Assembly (NCBI GenBank): GCA_032622095.1
Contig: CP136063.1
Coordinates: 206,013,934 to 206,077,933 of the forward strand
Direction: 5' to 3'
Source: Siphonodentalium dalli
Lineage: Eukaryota > Mollusca > Scaphopoda > Gadilida > Siphonodentaliidae
DNA: 64,000 nucleotides
Of this stretch, positions 1-10,034 are shown in pieces; the first letter of the stretch is position 1; each line of letters starts with the position of its first letter. The notes under the pieces are model-generated. The model made no database searches, was not told where the DNA came from, and was given only the letters and a program-made list of their open reading frames with translations. Both the position numbers and the translations under genes were made by a program.

Positions 1-311
1 GACCAATCACCGAACATGATTTAGTGTAACACAGACACAGGCTTTGTAAATATAAATGAATGAAGGTTTAGAAAATGACCATCAGTACAAACATACTGAT
101 CGAAATATACTACATTAAAGTGACGTGAACACCAAAATGGCAGCAATATTTAGTTTTAACCAAACAAAGCACTATTTAATTTAATAATTTAATAATTTTA
201 ATAATTTAATAATTTAATTCCTTGTTTATTTTCATAAAAGACTTGTTTCATTTTATTCACATTTCAGTTCATTATGTTTCAATTGTTATGCCTGCATGTT
301 TTACTGTGCAG

Positions 312-476
312 GGGCGTATCTCTGTAGGTGATATGACACAGGGTGGGTGTCGTTCCGATACATTTCGACTGACTGTTATTAGTTGCACCAATCAAGGCGT
401 GAAGTCGCAGCATATCATGGACATTCTACTGGATGTTAACCAGATTGAGGCAAGATGGTGCTCGTTTATCAAATGA
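312..476 (+). CDS. Possible terminal coding exon, unrecognised
   Basis: A pyrimidine-containing stretch ending in tgcag (307-311) is followed by an open frame of 54 codons, starting at a codon boundary and ending in a TGA stop. No ATG starts this frame; it opens upstream only at a TTG, so if real it must be a spliced exon. The peptide is mixed polar/hydrophobic (it contains GRISVGDMTQGG and KSQHIMDILLDVNQ) without repeats or low complexity, unlike the surrounding AT-rich DNA. I do not recognise the family. The gene would lie mostly left of the window. It could equally be a chance open frame in repeat-derived DNA. Confidence 0.22.
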   Translation, partial: GRISVGDMTQGGCRSDTFRLTVISCTNQGVKSQHIMDILLDVNQIEARWCSFIK

Positions 477-645
477 TACAATGTCACCGAAGCTGTGTAA
501 CTGTTTCGATCTGGTGAGGTCGAACTTCAAATTCTGAGAAAATGCTGAGCTATATTGAGGTATTAGCATCATATCACATACAAAATTGTGGAAATTTGTT
601 TTCACTTCTCTTTTCTGTGATGTAAGATCACACTAAGATAGAGTC

Positions 646-852
646 ATGGATAAGGTTCATATACAACATCCACGAAGTGTGTGCACATACTGCAGAAACG
701 ACTTCACCAACGATAATGAATTAAACCAACGGAAACATGAGCTTGTGTGTAAGAACAGGCTCCCGCCACAGACTAGACCGATTGTCAATTCTTTGCTTCG
801 GGCCAACCGAAAGCATGGACCGCTAGTGAAGGCATCGCTGACACTGCATTGA
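646..852 (+). CDS. Small ORF with C2HC zinc-finger-like motif
   Basis: An ATG-initiated 68-codon frame. Residues 13-35 give C-x2-C-x14-H-x3-C (C13, C16, H31, C35), which resembles a single C2HC/C2H2-type zinc finger, followed by a basic tail. The order suits a nucleic-acid-binding peptide or the remnant of a larger zinc-finger or transposon protein. It stops 22 bases before the left end of the hAT-like element at 874, so the ORF may be host sequence next to that insertion. No splice sites were decisive. One finger in 68 residues can occur by chance, so confidence is low. Confidence 0.28.
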   Translation: MDKVHIQHPRSVCTYCRNDFTNDNELNQRKHELVCKNRLPPQTRPIVNSLLRANRKHGPLVKASLTLH

Positions 853-873
853 ATAAAAATCAGCTGCGACTCC

Positions 874-2052
874 AGGGGGGGGGGGGGGGGGGGTCGGAAA
901 AAAATTCCAGGCACGTATGACGATTTTTATTTTTTCCGGCCTCGGGGGACCCACCCACCAAATTTCTTCCGTTTCCGGCCTTTTTTTCCAGGCAATTTTG
1001 GACACCCACCCTTTTTTTTCCGTTTCAGGAAATTTTTCCACCCACCCTAAATTTGAGAAAATTATTAATTGAGCAACCAAATAGCTGATTATCCTGCTTT
1101 ATCATAATTTATTGAACAATATTTGAATAGAACAGTGCATAATGAGATAACGATACTATTTGAATTTATCATATAAGTGTCATTAATTAAGAAATGTGTC
1201 AACATAATCACATTTCAAGGGATATATAGGCAGAGTGCCAAAGTTTTTATTAACATTCATTTTCATAATATATAGTCACAGGATCTAGTCACATAATCAC
1301 ACTTGAGTATTCTACATAATACATGGTACCGGTACAACAAATTTCAGATTATTTGATATTTTGATATTTGCTATGTGAAAAACAGTAATGCCCTAATTAA
1401 TCAACTCCATAACCACAGCAGAATAATAGGTAATTTTTCAGGATTTAGTCGGAAATAGGGGAGAGCTTTCCGATGAATGACAACAAGCCATATTTCTGAC
1501 TAAATCCTGAAAAATTACCCATTATTCTGCTGTGGTTATGGAGTCGTTTAATTAGGGCATTACTGTATTGCTGGAATCAAATTGTTTATCAAAACATGTG
1601 GAAATACAACTGTTCATCCCAGTTCTTCCCAGTTTGAAGAATAATGCTAATACCAAACATAACCATGATATACCCGCGCTACTCTTCTTGGGGAATCTCA
1701 GAAACCAGAACTGAGGAAACATGTTATAGCGTGTAATGGCAGGCTGGTAGCCACTGCCTGAAGAAATAGGCTTCGTAATAATTGGGAATAATATGGATGG
1801 ATAGCCCAATTCAATTTGGGTTATTGTTGGCCATTGTGCAACTGATCCAACTTCTGATAACCTCTATATGTAGTATAGCATTACTATTAACTATATATGA
1901 CCCGTTTCTGTTCAAAACACATCAAAATAAGACTGAATAGCAGGAATGGAAAAAAAAATTGGCATATGGAAAAAACTGCTTTTTGGACCCCAGAGACACC
2001 CACCCACCCCATCATACGTGCCTGGAAATTTTTTCCGACCCCCCCCCCCCTG
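874..2052. mobile_element. Non-autonomous hAT-like element, about 1.18 kb, long TIRs
   Basis: The element is bounded by a direct duplication of gcgactcc (866-873 and 2053-2060); one shared C makes the duplication 7 or 8 bp. The ends are inverted repeats: (C)AGGGG with a long G run at 875-893, then GGTCGGAAAAAAATTCCAGG on the left, mirrored by the C run and ttttttccgacc at the right near 2030-2050. The similarity continues for over 150 bp, including ACCCACCCACC blocks. CAGGG termini with about 8 bp duplications are characteristic of hAT transposons. No transposase is encoded. The interior holds a separate perfect-looking fold-back (1383-1565). Confidence 0.75.
1383..1565. repeat. Fold-back inverted repeat nested in hAT-like element
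   Basis: Left arm begins CAGTAATGCCCTAATTAA and the right arm ends with its near-exact complement TTAATTAGGGCATTACTG. The arms are about 75-80 bp (shared text includes ccataaccacagcagaataa and caggatttagtc) around a loop of about 25 bp near 1465-1490. It encodes nothing. Probably a MITE of fold-back type inserted in the larger element; no target duplication is clear. Confidence 0.85.
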
Positions 2053-2469
2053 GCGACTCCGGACCTTCGATTCTGCAAAGGACATTCCTTACATCAAAGG
2101 AGTTCTCTTCTATATATAGATATCCATTTTACTTTGCTACTTCTAAAATGAATGCGGCGATGTTAAGTGTGTGAAATATATAACCAGAAATACAAATTAT
2201 CTGCTATCCACGACCGATTCAATATCCATACAGAACATCTGAATTATATGGAAAACATGTTTCCGTCCATCGGTCAAATGTTGCAAATAATGAACCACAA
2301 ACAGGGATGTGGCTAGAGGGGGTGTGGGGGTGTCTCAACCCCCAGCAGAGAGCTATATTTTCAATAGTTGGAAATTCCTAATTTCAGGTAAAAACAATTT
2401 ATTGGGGGGAATTTATTGTTTTTTGACCAATATTTGCATATGTTCCTATTTTTGGTCAAAATTTTTGAC

Positions 2470-3062
2470 AGAAATGGTCATCAGTTGGAAATTTTCCAAC
2501 CTTAAGGAGGTGACAGGTTGGAAATTTCCAACACTTGGAAAGCTTGTGTCCTGGTCCGTCCCCTGTGGCCAGTCAAAAACTTCTAGTTAATTTAAGAAAA
2601 CAATATTGTCATACAATTGGTCAACATTGTCATTGGAATTGTCATCAGTTGGAAATTTTCCAACCTAAGTGGGGGTGTAGGGTTTGAAATTCCCAACAGT
2701 AGGAAGGCTTGAGGCTAGTCTAGATGTTAGGATTTTGCGATTTTCTTGTTCAGATTTCAAAGTTTTCGCACACCGGGCCGAACCATGGTCGGCCCGGTAT
2801 GTCATTGCCCCATCCACATGGCCAATACAAAACTGCTAATTAGTTTAGCAAAACAATATTTTACTACATTTGGTCAAACTTGTAGACATAAATGGTCATC
2901 AGTTGAAGAATTTTCCAACCTGAGGGGGAGCATGAGGTTTGAAATTTCCAACACTAGGAAAGATTCAGTGAGGCCAGTCTAGATGCTAGGATTTGCGATT
3001 TTCTTGTATAGTTTTCAAAATTTTCTCACACCGGGCCGAACAACCATGGTCGGCCCGGTGTT
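2470..3062. repeat. Diverged tandem repeat, about 255-bp period, three units
   Basis: The phrase ggtcatcagttggaaatttt, followed by ccaacct, a G-rich step, gaaatttccaacacta and ggaaagcttg, recurs at about 2475, 2641 and 2898. The last two units also share a block ending in the palindromic caccgggccgaaccatggtc / ggcccggt at about 2770-2800 and 3030-3060. It belongs to the surrounding hAT-like element. No coding frame persists through the units. Confidence 0.7.
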
Positions 3063-3154
3063 TCCTGGTCTGTTGTCGGTAGCTGTGTGCATTTGTCTGG
3101 AATTAGATCACTAGTTGTTGTTTTTTGTGGCAATTTTCAGGTTAAAATATCTTA

Positions 3155-3640
3155 AAGGCACGTGAGGCCTTAATATTCAAATTTGTTCCAAACACCGTAA
3201 ACAGAAACACATTAAAACGCATACAGTTTCGTTCATATATACCACGACCATCGCGTAAACAGCATGTTATCATAAATACCTACTATATTTTACCTAAGCA
3301 AGAGCCTGATTGGATTACAGAGGACAGCACAATGCTACTGGCTAATCACACACAAATGGCATAAACGCTCTTTATTAGTTCCATATCAGGAATTCACCAA
3401 CAAAGAACGCTCTTTATGTTTACCATCATAATATAAACAAACACCAGAAAAGTTACTTTTTATGCTTTTGTTTACAAAACAATGGTTAAACATATGAGAA
3501 TAACATACTGTTTATGCGATATTTCTTATTTATATACGGACAAAGTATGTCTACATTTTGATGTTCTTTCTGTTTGTGGCGGTTTTTGACGGGTGGAAAT
3601 ATTTTCACAGGATACCCACCGCCAAGGCCAACCGTACCTT
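3155..3640 (+). mobile_element. Family C MITE, copy 1
   Basis: Starts AAGGCACGTGAGGCC and ends GGCCAACCGTACCTT, flanked on both sides by TA within TTAA/TTTAA. The AAGG...CCTT ends with TA next to them fit a Tc1/mariner-type MITE, although TTAA duplication cannot be excluded here. Copies 2 (32998-33441, inverted, very similar) and 3 (38759-39291, diverged) share the ends and internal phrases such as acgctctttatgtttacc. It sits inside the hAT-like element at 2302-4024, so it inserted later. Confidence 0.82.
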
Positions 3641-3715
3641 TAATGTTCTCATACTGGGAAAATAGAAGCATGGCTTATGAATATATAGGAAATTAGGCCT
3701 GATCATGAGGTACAC

Positions 3716-3970
3716 AAGGGGGGGGGGGGTGCAAATGGAATTATGCAAAAAAGTTGTGTTGGTGCGATTCCGACTCAAGGGGTGGGGTGCAAATGGAATT
3801 ATGCAAAAAGTTGTGTTGGTGTGATTCCGACTCAAGGGGAGGGGGTGCAAATGGAATTATGCAAAAAGTTGTGTTGGTGTGATTCCGACTCAAGGGGGGG
3901 GGGGGGTGCAAATGGAATTATGCAAAAAGTTGTGTTGGTGTGATTCCGACTCAAGGGGGGGGGGTGCAGT
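3716..3970. repeat. Tandem array, about 57-bp unit with poly-G tract
   Basis: Four units of caag-G(n)-tgcaaatggaattatgc, then aaaaagttgtgttggtgtga and ttccgact. The G run differs in each unit (roughly 5 to 12). One related unit occurs at 63815-63890 in another copy of the same hAT-like family, so the array is internal to the element and has expanded here. Confidence 0.88.
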
Positions 3971-4032
3971 TGGAAATTCCCAAGGTGGACACCCCCCAGC
4001 GGAGACCCTCTAGCCACATCCCTGACCACAAA

Positions 4033-4350
4033 TGCCGAGCATTTAATACCGAGACGACATTAAGTAATAAGACCATAAATAGAAAAGCTATACACATGTA
4101 GCCAAAGTTAGAGTTATACAAACAATAGCCTCCAGTTAAATGTGATGTATGTTGATGATATGGGATATCATATACTTTTTTATCACATTATTAACCCACA
4201 AAACCTACTTCATAAATATTGGTAAGACACACGTGTAATATTAGCTCGTGCGCTGACGTCACGCCATTATTTAAATGACTTGCGATCGCTGCAGTATATG
4301 ATTGTTGTTTTCGATGAATACTTCGCCTTGCTTCGCGTTTATTTGATCAT
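4033..4350. other. AT-rich stretch, no gene seen
   Basis: Between the hAT-like element and the next fold-back I see no open frame, repeat or RNA gene that I can support. The phrase gacacacgtgtaatattagc near 4226 recurs in modified form near 54895, hinting at an old dispersed repeat. Confidence 0.5.
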
Positions 4351-4352
4351 GT

Positions 4353-4513
4353 GATAGAAGGTATCTCAAACTCGTTCTATTTTATACGTAATTTATCAAC
4401 ATCGTCCACTAAATTCTATTTGAGCCTCGGTAAACCTCGGCTCAAATTGAATTTAGTGAACTCGGTTGATAAATTCCGTATAAAATAGAAACTCGTGTGA
4501 GATCCTCTATATC
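4353..4513. repeat. Fold-back inverted repeat
   Basis: Left arm gatagaaggtatctca...ctattttatacg is mirrored by cgtataaaatag...tgagatcctctatatc. The arms are about 70 bp with some mismatches; the centre, ttgagcctcggtaaacctcg, lies near 4431. No coding capacity. Related in architecture to the fold-backs at 12308, 54547 and 61272. Confidence 0.82.
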
Positions 4514-5042
4514 GAATTAAAAGATATAGCAAACGGACATATTATGGGAATATTCTGAACTCTTGTAAATCTGACATTACAAAATGGAACATATTACGCG
4601 AATTCATTCAAAAGAGAAACAATACGCCACAATACATTTTTTTGTGATTGAAGACGAAAATGTCCACGACAAACAGCAAGTGTCTGAAGAATTAATTATT
4701 CTCAACAATCGGCGCACGCGAAGCAGAAAAAATATCGACTAACTCTAATTTGAGTTTTTCAAGCTATCTTGGCCAAACTTTCGAGTCAATTAGAAGTATG
4801 TCCATGCGTCCCACCAGAAAAGAAGAGTTGGGTTATTGTTAACAAAATGAAGAATAGACGAAGTAAAGATAACAAGGAGACTTCATCAGCCCTATATTGA
4901 GAAACATTATTGATGAAATTTCCATACATCTGTGTCATATAATAAATAATTGTCATATAATAAATTATTAAAGGATTCATTAGAAGCAGGCATTGTCCCA
5001 AAAAAAGGTGATGAAAGTAGCTAGAGTTATCCTTCTATTTAA

Positions 5043-5468
5043 CCCTTTCAGTGCCAAGTCCGATTTTTGTATCAACCCATATACCCTGTGCCAATGCATT
5101 CTCTTATATATGCGAGTCGACCACATGTCGCCTCGCATATATAAGAGAATGCATTGGCCTAACAAATTTTCATCATGTGTTATTATTTTTTACAATTTTT
5201 ACAATTTTAATAATGTTTTCTTATATTCTACTCTCTTTCAGTGCCAGACTTATTTTGTAGGTTTAGTGCCAGGGAATCTTACGTTTTCATGGGCATCAAA
5301 ATTATTACTATGAATACTTGGTGATAGTTTTGAGTTATAACATGCCCCTAAGGTTTTAACCAGTTTGTTTTTAAATTCGCTATAGCATGCTTAAGCATAC
5401 CCCCAAAAAATTCAACCCAAATCAGGGCCGATTTTACAGACTGTAAATTGGCCCCGGCACTGAAAGGG
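5043..5468 (+). mobile_element. piggyBac-like MITE, family A copy 1
   Basis: Begins CCCTTTCAGTGCC and ends GGCACTGAAAGGG, and each end abuts TTAA (5039-5042, 5469-5472). TTAA duplication with CCC...GGG termini is the piggyBac signature. Taking out the element and one TTAA leaves a LINE frame that reads L-F-K-P-S-E-R across the site, which supports the boundaries independently. The element carries one 67-bp palindrome H (5091-5157) and no transposase. Confidence 0.9.
5091..5157. repeat. Palindromic module H in MITE A copy 1
   Basis: A 67-bp palindrome from CCAATGCATTCTCTTATATA to its complement ending in ATGCATTGG, with an asymmetric centre gtcgaccacatgtcgc. It is preceded by ccctgtg and followed by cctaa, as in family B. 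Transcribed in either direction it would form a stem of about 28 bp. Confidence 0.92.
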
Positions 5469-6427
5469 TTAAACCAAGTGAACGTAATATGATTCAAAAT
5501 TATCGTCCAATTTGTATCCTCCCCACATTTTCAAAAATCCTAGAGAAAGTTGTATGTAATAGGTTAGTGGAATTTTTCCATTATAAGTTCTATAAGAAAC
5601 AATATGGCTTCCGCAAAGGTCACTCCACGGTCCACCCTATAACTCGACTTCTTAACGACATTGTTATTAATAATGACAAGAAATAAAAAGATTGTACATT
5701 AATAACATTTATTTACTTTTCAAAACCATTCGATACAATATATCACGACACAATAATAACTAAACTTTAATTTTGTATAGAGTCCGAGGCAATGTAAACA
5801 TTGGTTCGAGAGTTATTTAAAGGATATAATGCAATATGTAGATATGGACGGTTGTGCCTCAAGTGAAATTCCGTTAACAAATGGTGTCCCACAGGGATTT
5901 CTCTTAGGCCCTTTACTCTTTCTTATCTATGGAAATGCCATGTACCGGAGATCATCACTATCCCTTCTGTCATTTGCAGATAATACCACTGTTTATGCGT
6001 CTAGTCATAATCTAGATATACGTTTTAAGCGCACAAATTCTCAACTTGAATTACTCAACAAATGGTGCAAGGCAAACAAACTGTCATTAAATGCCAAGAA
6101 AAATCTAATATATTTGATTACAACCGCCAGGGGGAATCTATAAGTCCATGAAACATACTCTACAGATAAATGGTCAAATAATTGAAAGAATAGAAAACAA
6201 TTGCAAAGAAAAATCCTTCAAATTCCTAGGTATTCACCTAGACGAAAACTTAACCTTCAATAACCACACGGATGTAATATATTACAGTCTAATTCATAGT
6301 CACCTAACATATGGCATAGAAATTTGTGGAAACTCTAATAGGTTCAATAAATTAATAGTATTTCACAAAAAGGCAATTCATGTTATACATAATAAAATAT
6401 ATAACAGCCACAGCGATCTACTCTGTA

Positions 6428-6867
6428 AAGGTGCTCAATCATATTAAGCGCCCCTCAATTACTATTTATTGGGATTCGGGGGTAACAAATGAATCACAAA
6501 GTCGAGGAACCCACATACAAAAGCTCAGAGTTATTAGATATGGATATTTTAAATATATTAATTTTCATCATCGAGACTTAATAATGGCCCAGTAAAAAGT
6601 CGACGACCCGACGATCTCGGACCAAATTGCGGACGAAGATTGATAACTCTAAAATCAAGAGGCTTTGTGTTGATAATAGGCCCAAATTTCGTCGAACATG
6701 TTGATAAATAACACGTTTCGGGCAATTGTATAGTATAGTTGACAGTGGTTATCATTATTTGTGGACAATTAATCGATTCTGATACTGAAAGGCATTTCTC
6801 AAAATGTTGTTGTTGTTGTTGTTGGAATCTGATTGTATGGGGATCATCGAATCGGATGGAGTACCTT
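6428..6867 (+). mobile_element. Family E MITE copy 1, inserted in LINE
   Basis: Ends are AAGGTGCTCAATC and GGATGGAGTACCTT, each flanked by TA (6426-6427, 6868-6869). Removal of the element plus one TA restores a continuous LINE frame reading L-L-C-R-K-S-K-I-V-K-V across the junction, so the target duplication is TA as in Tc1/mariner MITEs. Internal landmarks shared with other E copies are gtcgaggaacccac, aagctcagag, ggacgaag..ggataactctaaaatcaa and a (gtt)n microsatellite near the right end. Confidence 0.88.
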
Positions 6868-7245
6868 TAGAAAAAGTAAAATAGTGAAAGTTCACGATCT
6901 TTATAAATTACGCGCTTATCAATTCATGAACGATTGGTTCTTCAACCAACTACCACTTTCATTTCAAAACACTTATAGCATATACCATAACCCTACAATG
7001 GCAACTAGACAGAGTGGCAAACTGGGTGGAACAAAATCTAGAACATCCTTCCCCGAAAACCTCTCATACCATATCGTCCCGAAACTCTACAAATAACTTG
7101 ATACACCTTTACAGTCAGTTTTACACCTTTCAAATTTAAACGAGACGTATCATACGATACAATACGCAGTTACCTTGATAGTGTTCTTTGTAAATACCTA
7201 CATTGTTTCGACTGTTACCCATTAATGAATGAACACTACTAGTGT

Positions 7246-7615
7246 AAGAATTGTTAAATGAATCCAACGACTTTAAGCCCTTTGTCTGAATAATATAACT
7301 ATATCATCAGTCTTATATATATATCAACATTGATATTATATACCATAAATGAACGATTCTTTACTTAGGCTATGGAAAAAAAATAAACCACAAAAGTATC
7401 GGTGTCTACACTATTACAGATACAAACTAGTAACACCAACGTACGCTGTCACATCGCCAGATAGTCGGAATGTTATCATCTAAGTTTGGGAGTATGCAGG
7501 AAGACGATCAGTAGGGCATGCCATCTCCCGGTAATATATACTATGTTTTGTTTCAGTTTTGTATTATACGATATCATATGTGTTATATATTACTAAATAA
7601 AATCGAATTTAATTA
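7246..7615. other. AT-rich spacer, no gene seen
   Basis: Lies between two LINE fragments; probably the 3' tail of the first plus unrelated sequence. Ends with an aataaaatcgaatttaatta stretch near 7595. No supported feature. Confidence 0.45.
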
Positions 7616-7619
7616 AATA

Positions 7620-8770
7620 TAACATCAAATTTAGATGAAAACAAACCCGTCGATACGATCTATCTGGACTTCGAAAATGCACTTGATTCCGTCCCTCACA
7701 CCAGACTGCTGCAATCAATCGAATCCTATGGAATGACCATCAAACTTCTTGCGGATTTATAAGTGCGTGGCTTCAAAGAATGCGAGTAAATTCAGTATAC
7801 TCACATTTTGTTTATATTTCTCAATATCCATATAATTATGTACATTGGATCAGAGAATTAAACATATCACAGAAGTAACAAGTGGAGTACCTCAGGGATA
7901 TGTTCTTGGACATATCATGATTATTCTGTTTATAAACGACCTTCCAAACTATTTAAATGGGATATCTACAATTTCCCCAGATGATACAATGTTAATATGT
8001 ATCCCGAATGTGGATGATTTACAGAACGAGATTGATGCTGTCTGCAAATGGTCTAATGATTGGCAGTTTATGTTCAACTCGGATAAAATCCACGTAATTC
8101 ACTTTGGACACAAAGATCCACAAAAAGTATACTTCATGACTGATGTCCCAGAACATCCACATATCTTGAAAAGTGCACGCGAAAAGGAACTGGGAGTCAA
8201 TATAGTTGATAAACTGAAATTCGACATGCACATTAGCTCGGTTTGCAATAAAGCATATCGGGTTGTTGGCATAATACGTCATATGGTCAGACCTTTTCTA
8301 GAGTACTGTAATACCGCTTGGGATTCATACCTGCAATATCATTGCACATCATTAGAAAAAGTTCAGCACCGGGCAACAAAAATGGTTCATTAACTCAGAC
8401 ATCTGAGTACAAGGACAGAATGTTCTTAATATAATTAATAACTTAATATAACTTAATATAATACCAATAAAGTACAGACGATTGCCCGGAGATATGATAG
8501 AGACATACAAATAGCTGCACAACAATTAAAACGTCAATTCTGAAGATATTTTCCAAAAATCAACATACACCAGAACGAGGAGTCTTTATATGAAGTTGCT
8601 AATGGAACGCGTAAACAAGACTTTTGGCAAATATTTCTTTTCGCAACGCATCGTACGTCGCGCAGAGGAATAATATGTCTGAACACATTGTCAGTGACAT
8701 GCCAATGGAGGAGTTCAAGAGTGGGATAGACGCTCAGCTGTATGGACTGAAATACATTTACAATGACTAA
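7620..8770 (+). mobile_element. Degenerate CR1-type LINE 3' fragment
   Basis: A second, different LINE. Early text reads T-I-Y-L-D-F-E-N-A-L-D-S-V-P-H-T-R-L (about 7655-7710), the RT block with the first catalytic Asp. A stop and frameshift follow, then 7845-8393 reads TSGVPQGYVLG, FINDLP and SPDDTML (the F/YADD box, first residues altered), KWSNDWQFMFNSDK, EKELGVNIVDKLKF, VRPFLEYCNTAW and LEKVQHRATKMV. This order is typical of CR1/L2-like reverse transcriptases. The C-terminus continues with YRRLPGDMIETYK (near 8470) and ends in FKSGIDAQLYGLKYIYND before a stop at about 8770. No endonuclease is present: 5'-truncated and dead. Confidence 0.82.
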
Positions 8771-8774
8771 GTTA

Positions 8775-9370
8775 TTGTGACAATTATACTTGCCATGGTC
8801 ACAGCTTTCAATTTTTCGTACAGAAGTGAAACAAACGCTCGTTATTTCTACCATGTCAGGAATCAACAAACGCAGAACGCTATTTTATGTTTTTAGTTTG
8901 GGACACAAATATTGTGTTCGACTTTGTATTTATTATGACTTCAATGCGTCTCTCTGTGACATAAAATGCTCGTAGAAATGCATTTCGAGTATTTATCGAC
9001 CTATTTCGATACCGGGGAAAAGCCAAAGCTAATATTATAAATTGTATTTTAGAGCACAAACAGCCATGTTACTTTAATTGAATTTTGAGTGTAATTTAGT
9101 TCTCGGGCCCAAATGGTTTGAACGCTTCTTATTTTTACCATATCAGAAAAAGACTAGCTAATTTTCCACGCCGATGAAAAAGGGATTATTCCTATCTGGG
9201 GTGATATTTGTTTACCAACCAGTACGCCAAGGATTATAAACCAAACACTATGTAATCGGGGTTCACGATTACATGGCTATTGGCGTATAATCGCGACCAC
9301 ATGTGGCACGGGATGTTCGATTGAATATCAGAATATAGGATATCATATAATCCCATATCTCATAATATAT
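8775..9370. other. No gene seen
   Basis: AT-rich sequence without a supported ORF. It contains two phrases also found in family C MITEs (accatgtcaggaatcaacaa and acgctattttatg at 8850-8890), so part may be a strongly diverged repeat. Confidence 0.4.
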
Positions 9371-9374
9371 CAAA

Positions 9375-9570
9375 TATAGCGAGTTATCGAAATATGAAAT
9401 ACAACGAAAAAGCGAAATAGGGAAATACAGCGAAATAGCGGAATAAAAATGCAGTGAAATGACGAAATAGAGCAAAATAATAGAAATAGGGAATTATTAT
9501 TATTAACGAAATAACGGAGATAATTGAAGAAGTGTTTTTAACGAAATAATGGAAATATTTGAAGTTTTTT
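9375..9570. repeat. Imperfect minisatellite, core cgaaata
   Basis: The core (c/a)gaaata(g/a) recurs about a dozen times at 8-16 base spacing between 9385 and 9555, with a short (tta)n insertion. The long open frames on the minus strand here are a by-product of this repetition. Confidence 0.65.
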
Positions 9571-10034
9571 TTAAAGAGGAACATATTACACAAAATTCTG
9601 TCACTCTCTAAGTTATTATGAGGAACAGAAGCTCCGCATAAATATATGCCGAGTATTTATACATATTTTAAGATGAAAACGACAACGGCGTTAAGTTTCT
9701 GTTTAATTATTTGATACTGGATGTCGTTTTAAGGGTGAAAGGTGCAATTTGGAGGGGCAGCCCATATATAACGTTCTAGGGGCACACAGCTGGGTGACGG
9801 TTATTGTACATGTACATGTATAATATATTGTAATAATAAGTTATGTCCGATCGAACACAAAATGTTGTCCCTACAGAACATGAACGTCCATTAGAATACC
9901 ACAACACTTATATTTGTGCTCCGTGTTTGGTCCACACCAAAGTCGAGGATAACACTGTCTCATCAGAGCTCGGGAATGTGTTCAGACGAAACATGCTGTT
10001 CATTTGCAGACACCATAAACTAGTTAAGTTACAA

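Larger units (their letters stand above)
2302..4024. mobile_element. Non-autonomous hAT-like element, about 1.72 kb
   Basis: The left end CAGGGATGTGGCTAGAGGG and right end CCCTCTAGCCACATCCCTG are exact 19-bp inverted repeats. They are flanked by the 8-bp duplication accacaaa at 2294-2301 and 4025-4032. CAGGG ends and an 8-bp target duplication identify the hAT superfamily. There is no transposase frame. The interior has three diverged tandem blocks (2470-3062), a complete family C MITE (3155-3640), and a poly-G tandem array (3716-3970). A second right end of this family lies at 63815-63947, and part of its interior recurs inverted at 48725-49010. Confidence 0.85.
4860..7245 (+). mobile_element. 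Degenerate LINE fragment, twice interrupted
   Basis: The 3' part of a Jockey/CR1-like LINE. Visible reverse-transcriptase pieces are: an entry segment before 5038 (LEAGIVPKK, V-A-R-V-I-L-L); QNYRPICILP and YGFRKGHST (5489-5686); SKPFDTIYHDT (about 5720); NGVPQGFLLGPLLFLIY and SFADNTT (5829-6143), where the second catalytic Asp of the usual F/YADD is Asn; then FKFLGIHLDENLTF (6148-6424); and HDLYKLRAYQFMNDW (6870-7096). The last reading ends in C-x4-C-x2-C (CKYLHCFDC) near 7200. Several frameshifts and stops make it dead. A piggyBac-type MITE (5043-5468) and a TA-target MITE (6428-6867) are inserted in it. Confidence 0.85.

Noticed and set aside
7845-8393. Possible intact RT gene of 182 codons
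   Set aside because: Starts at TTG, lacks the upstream RT half in frame, and its catalytic box is altered; it is part of a dead CR1-type fragment.
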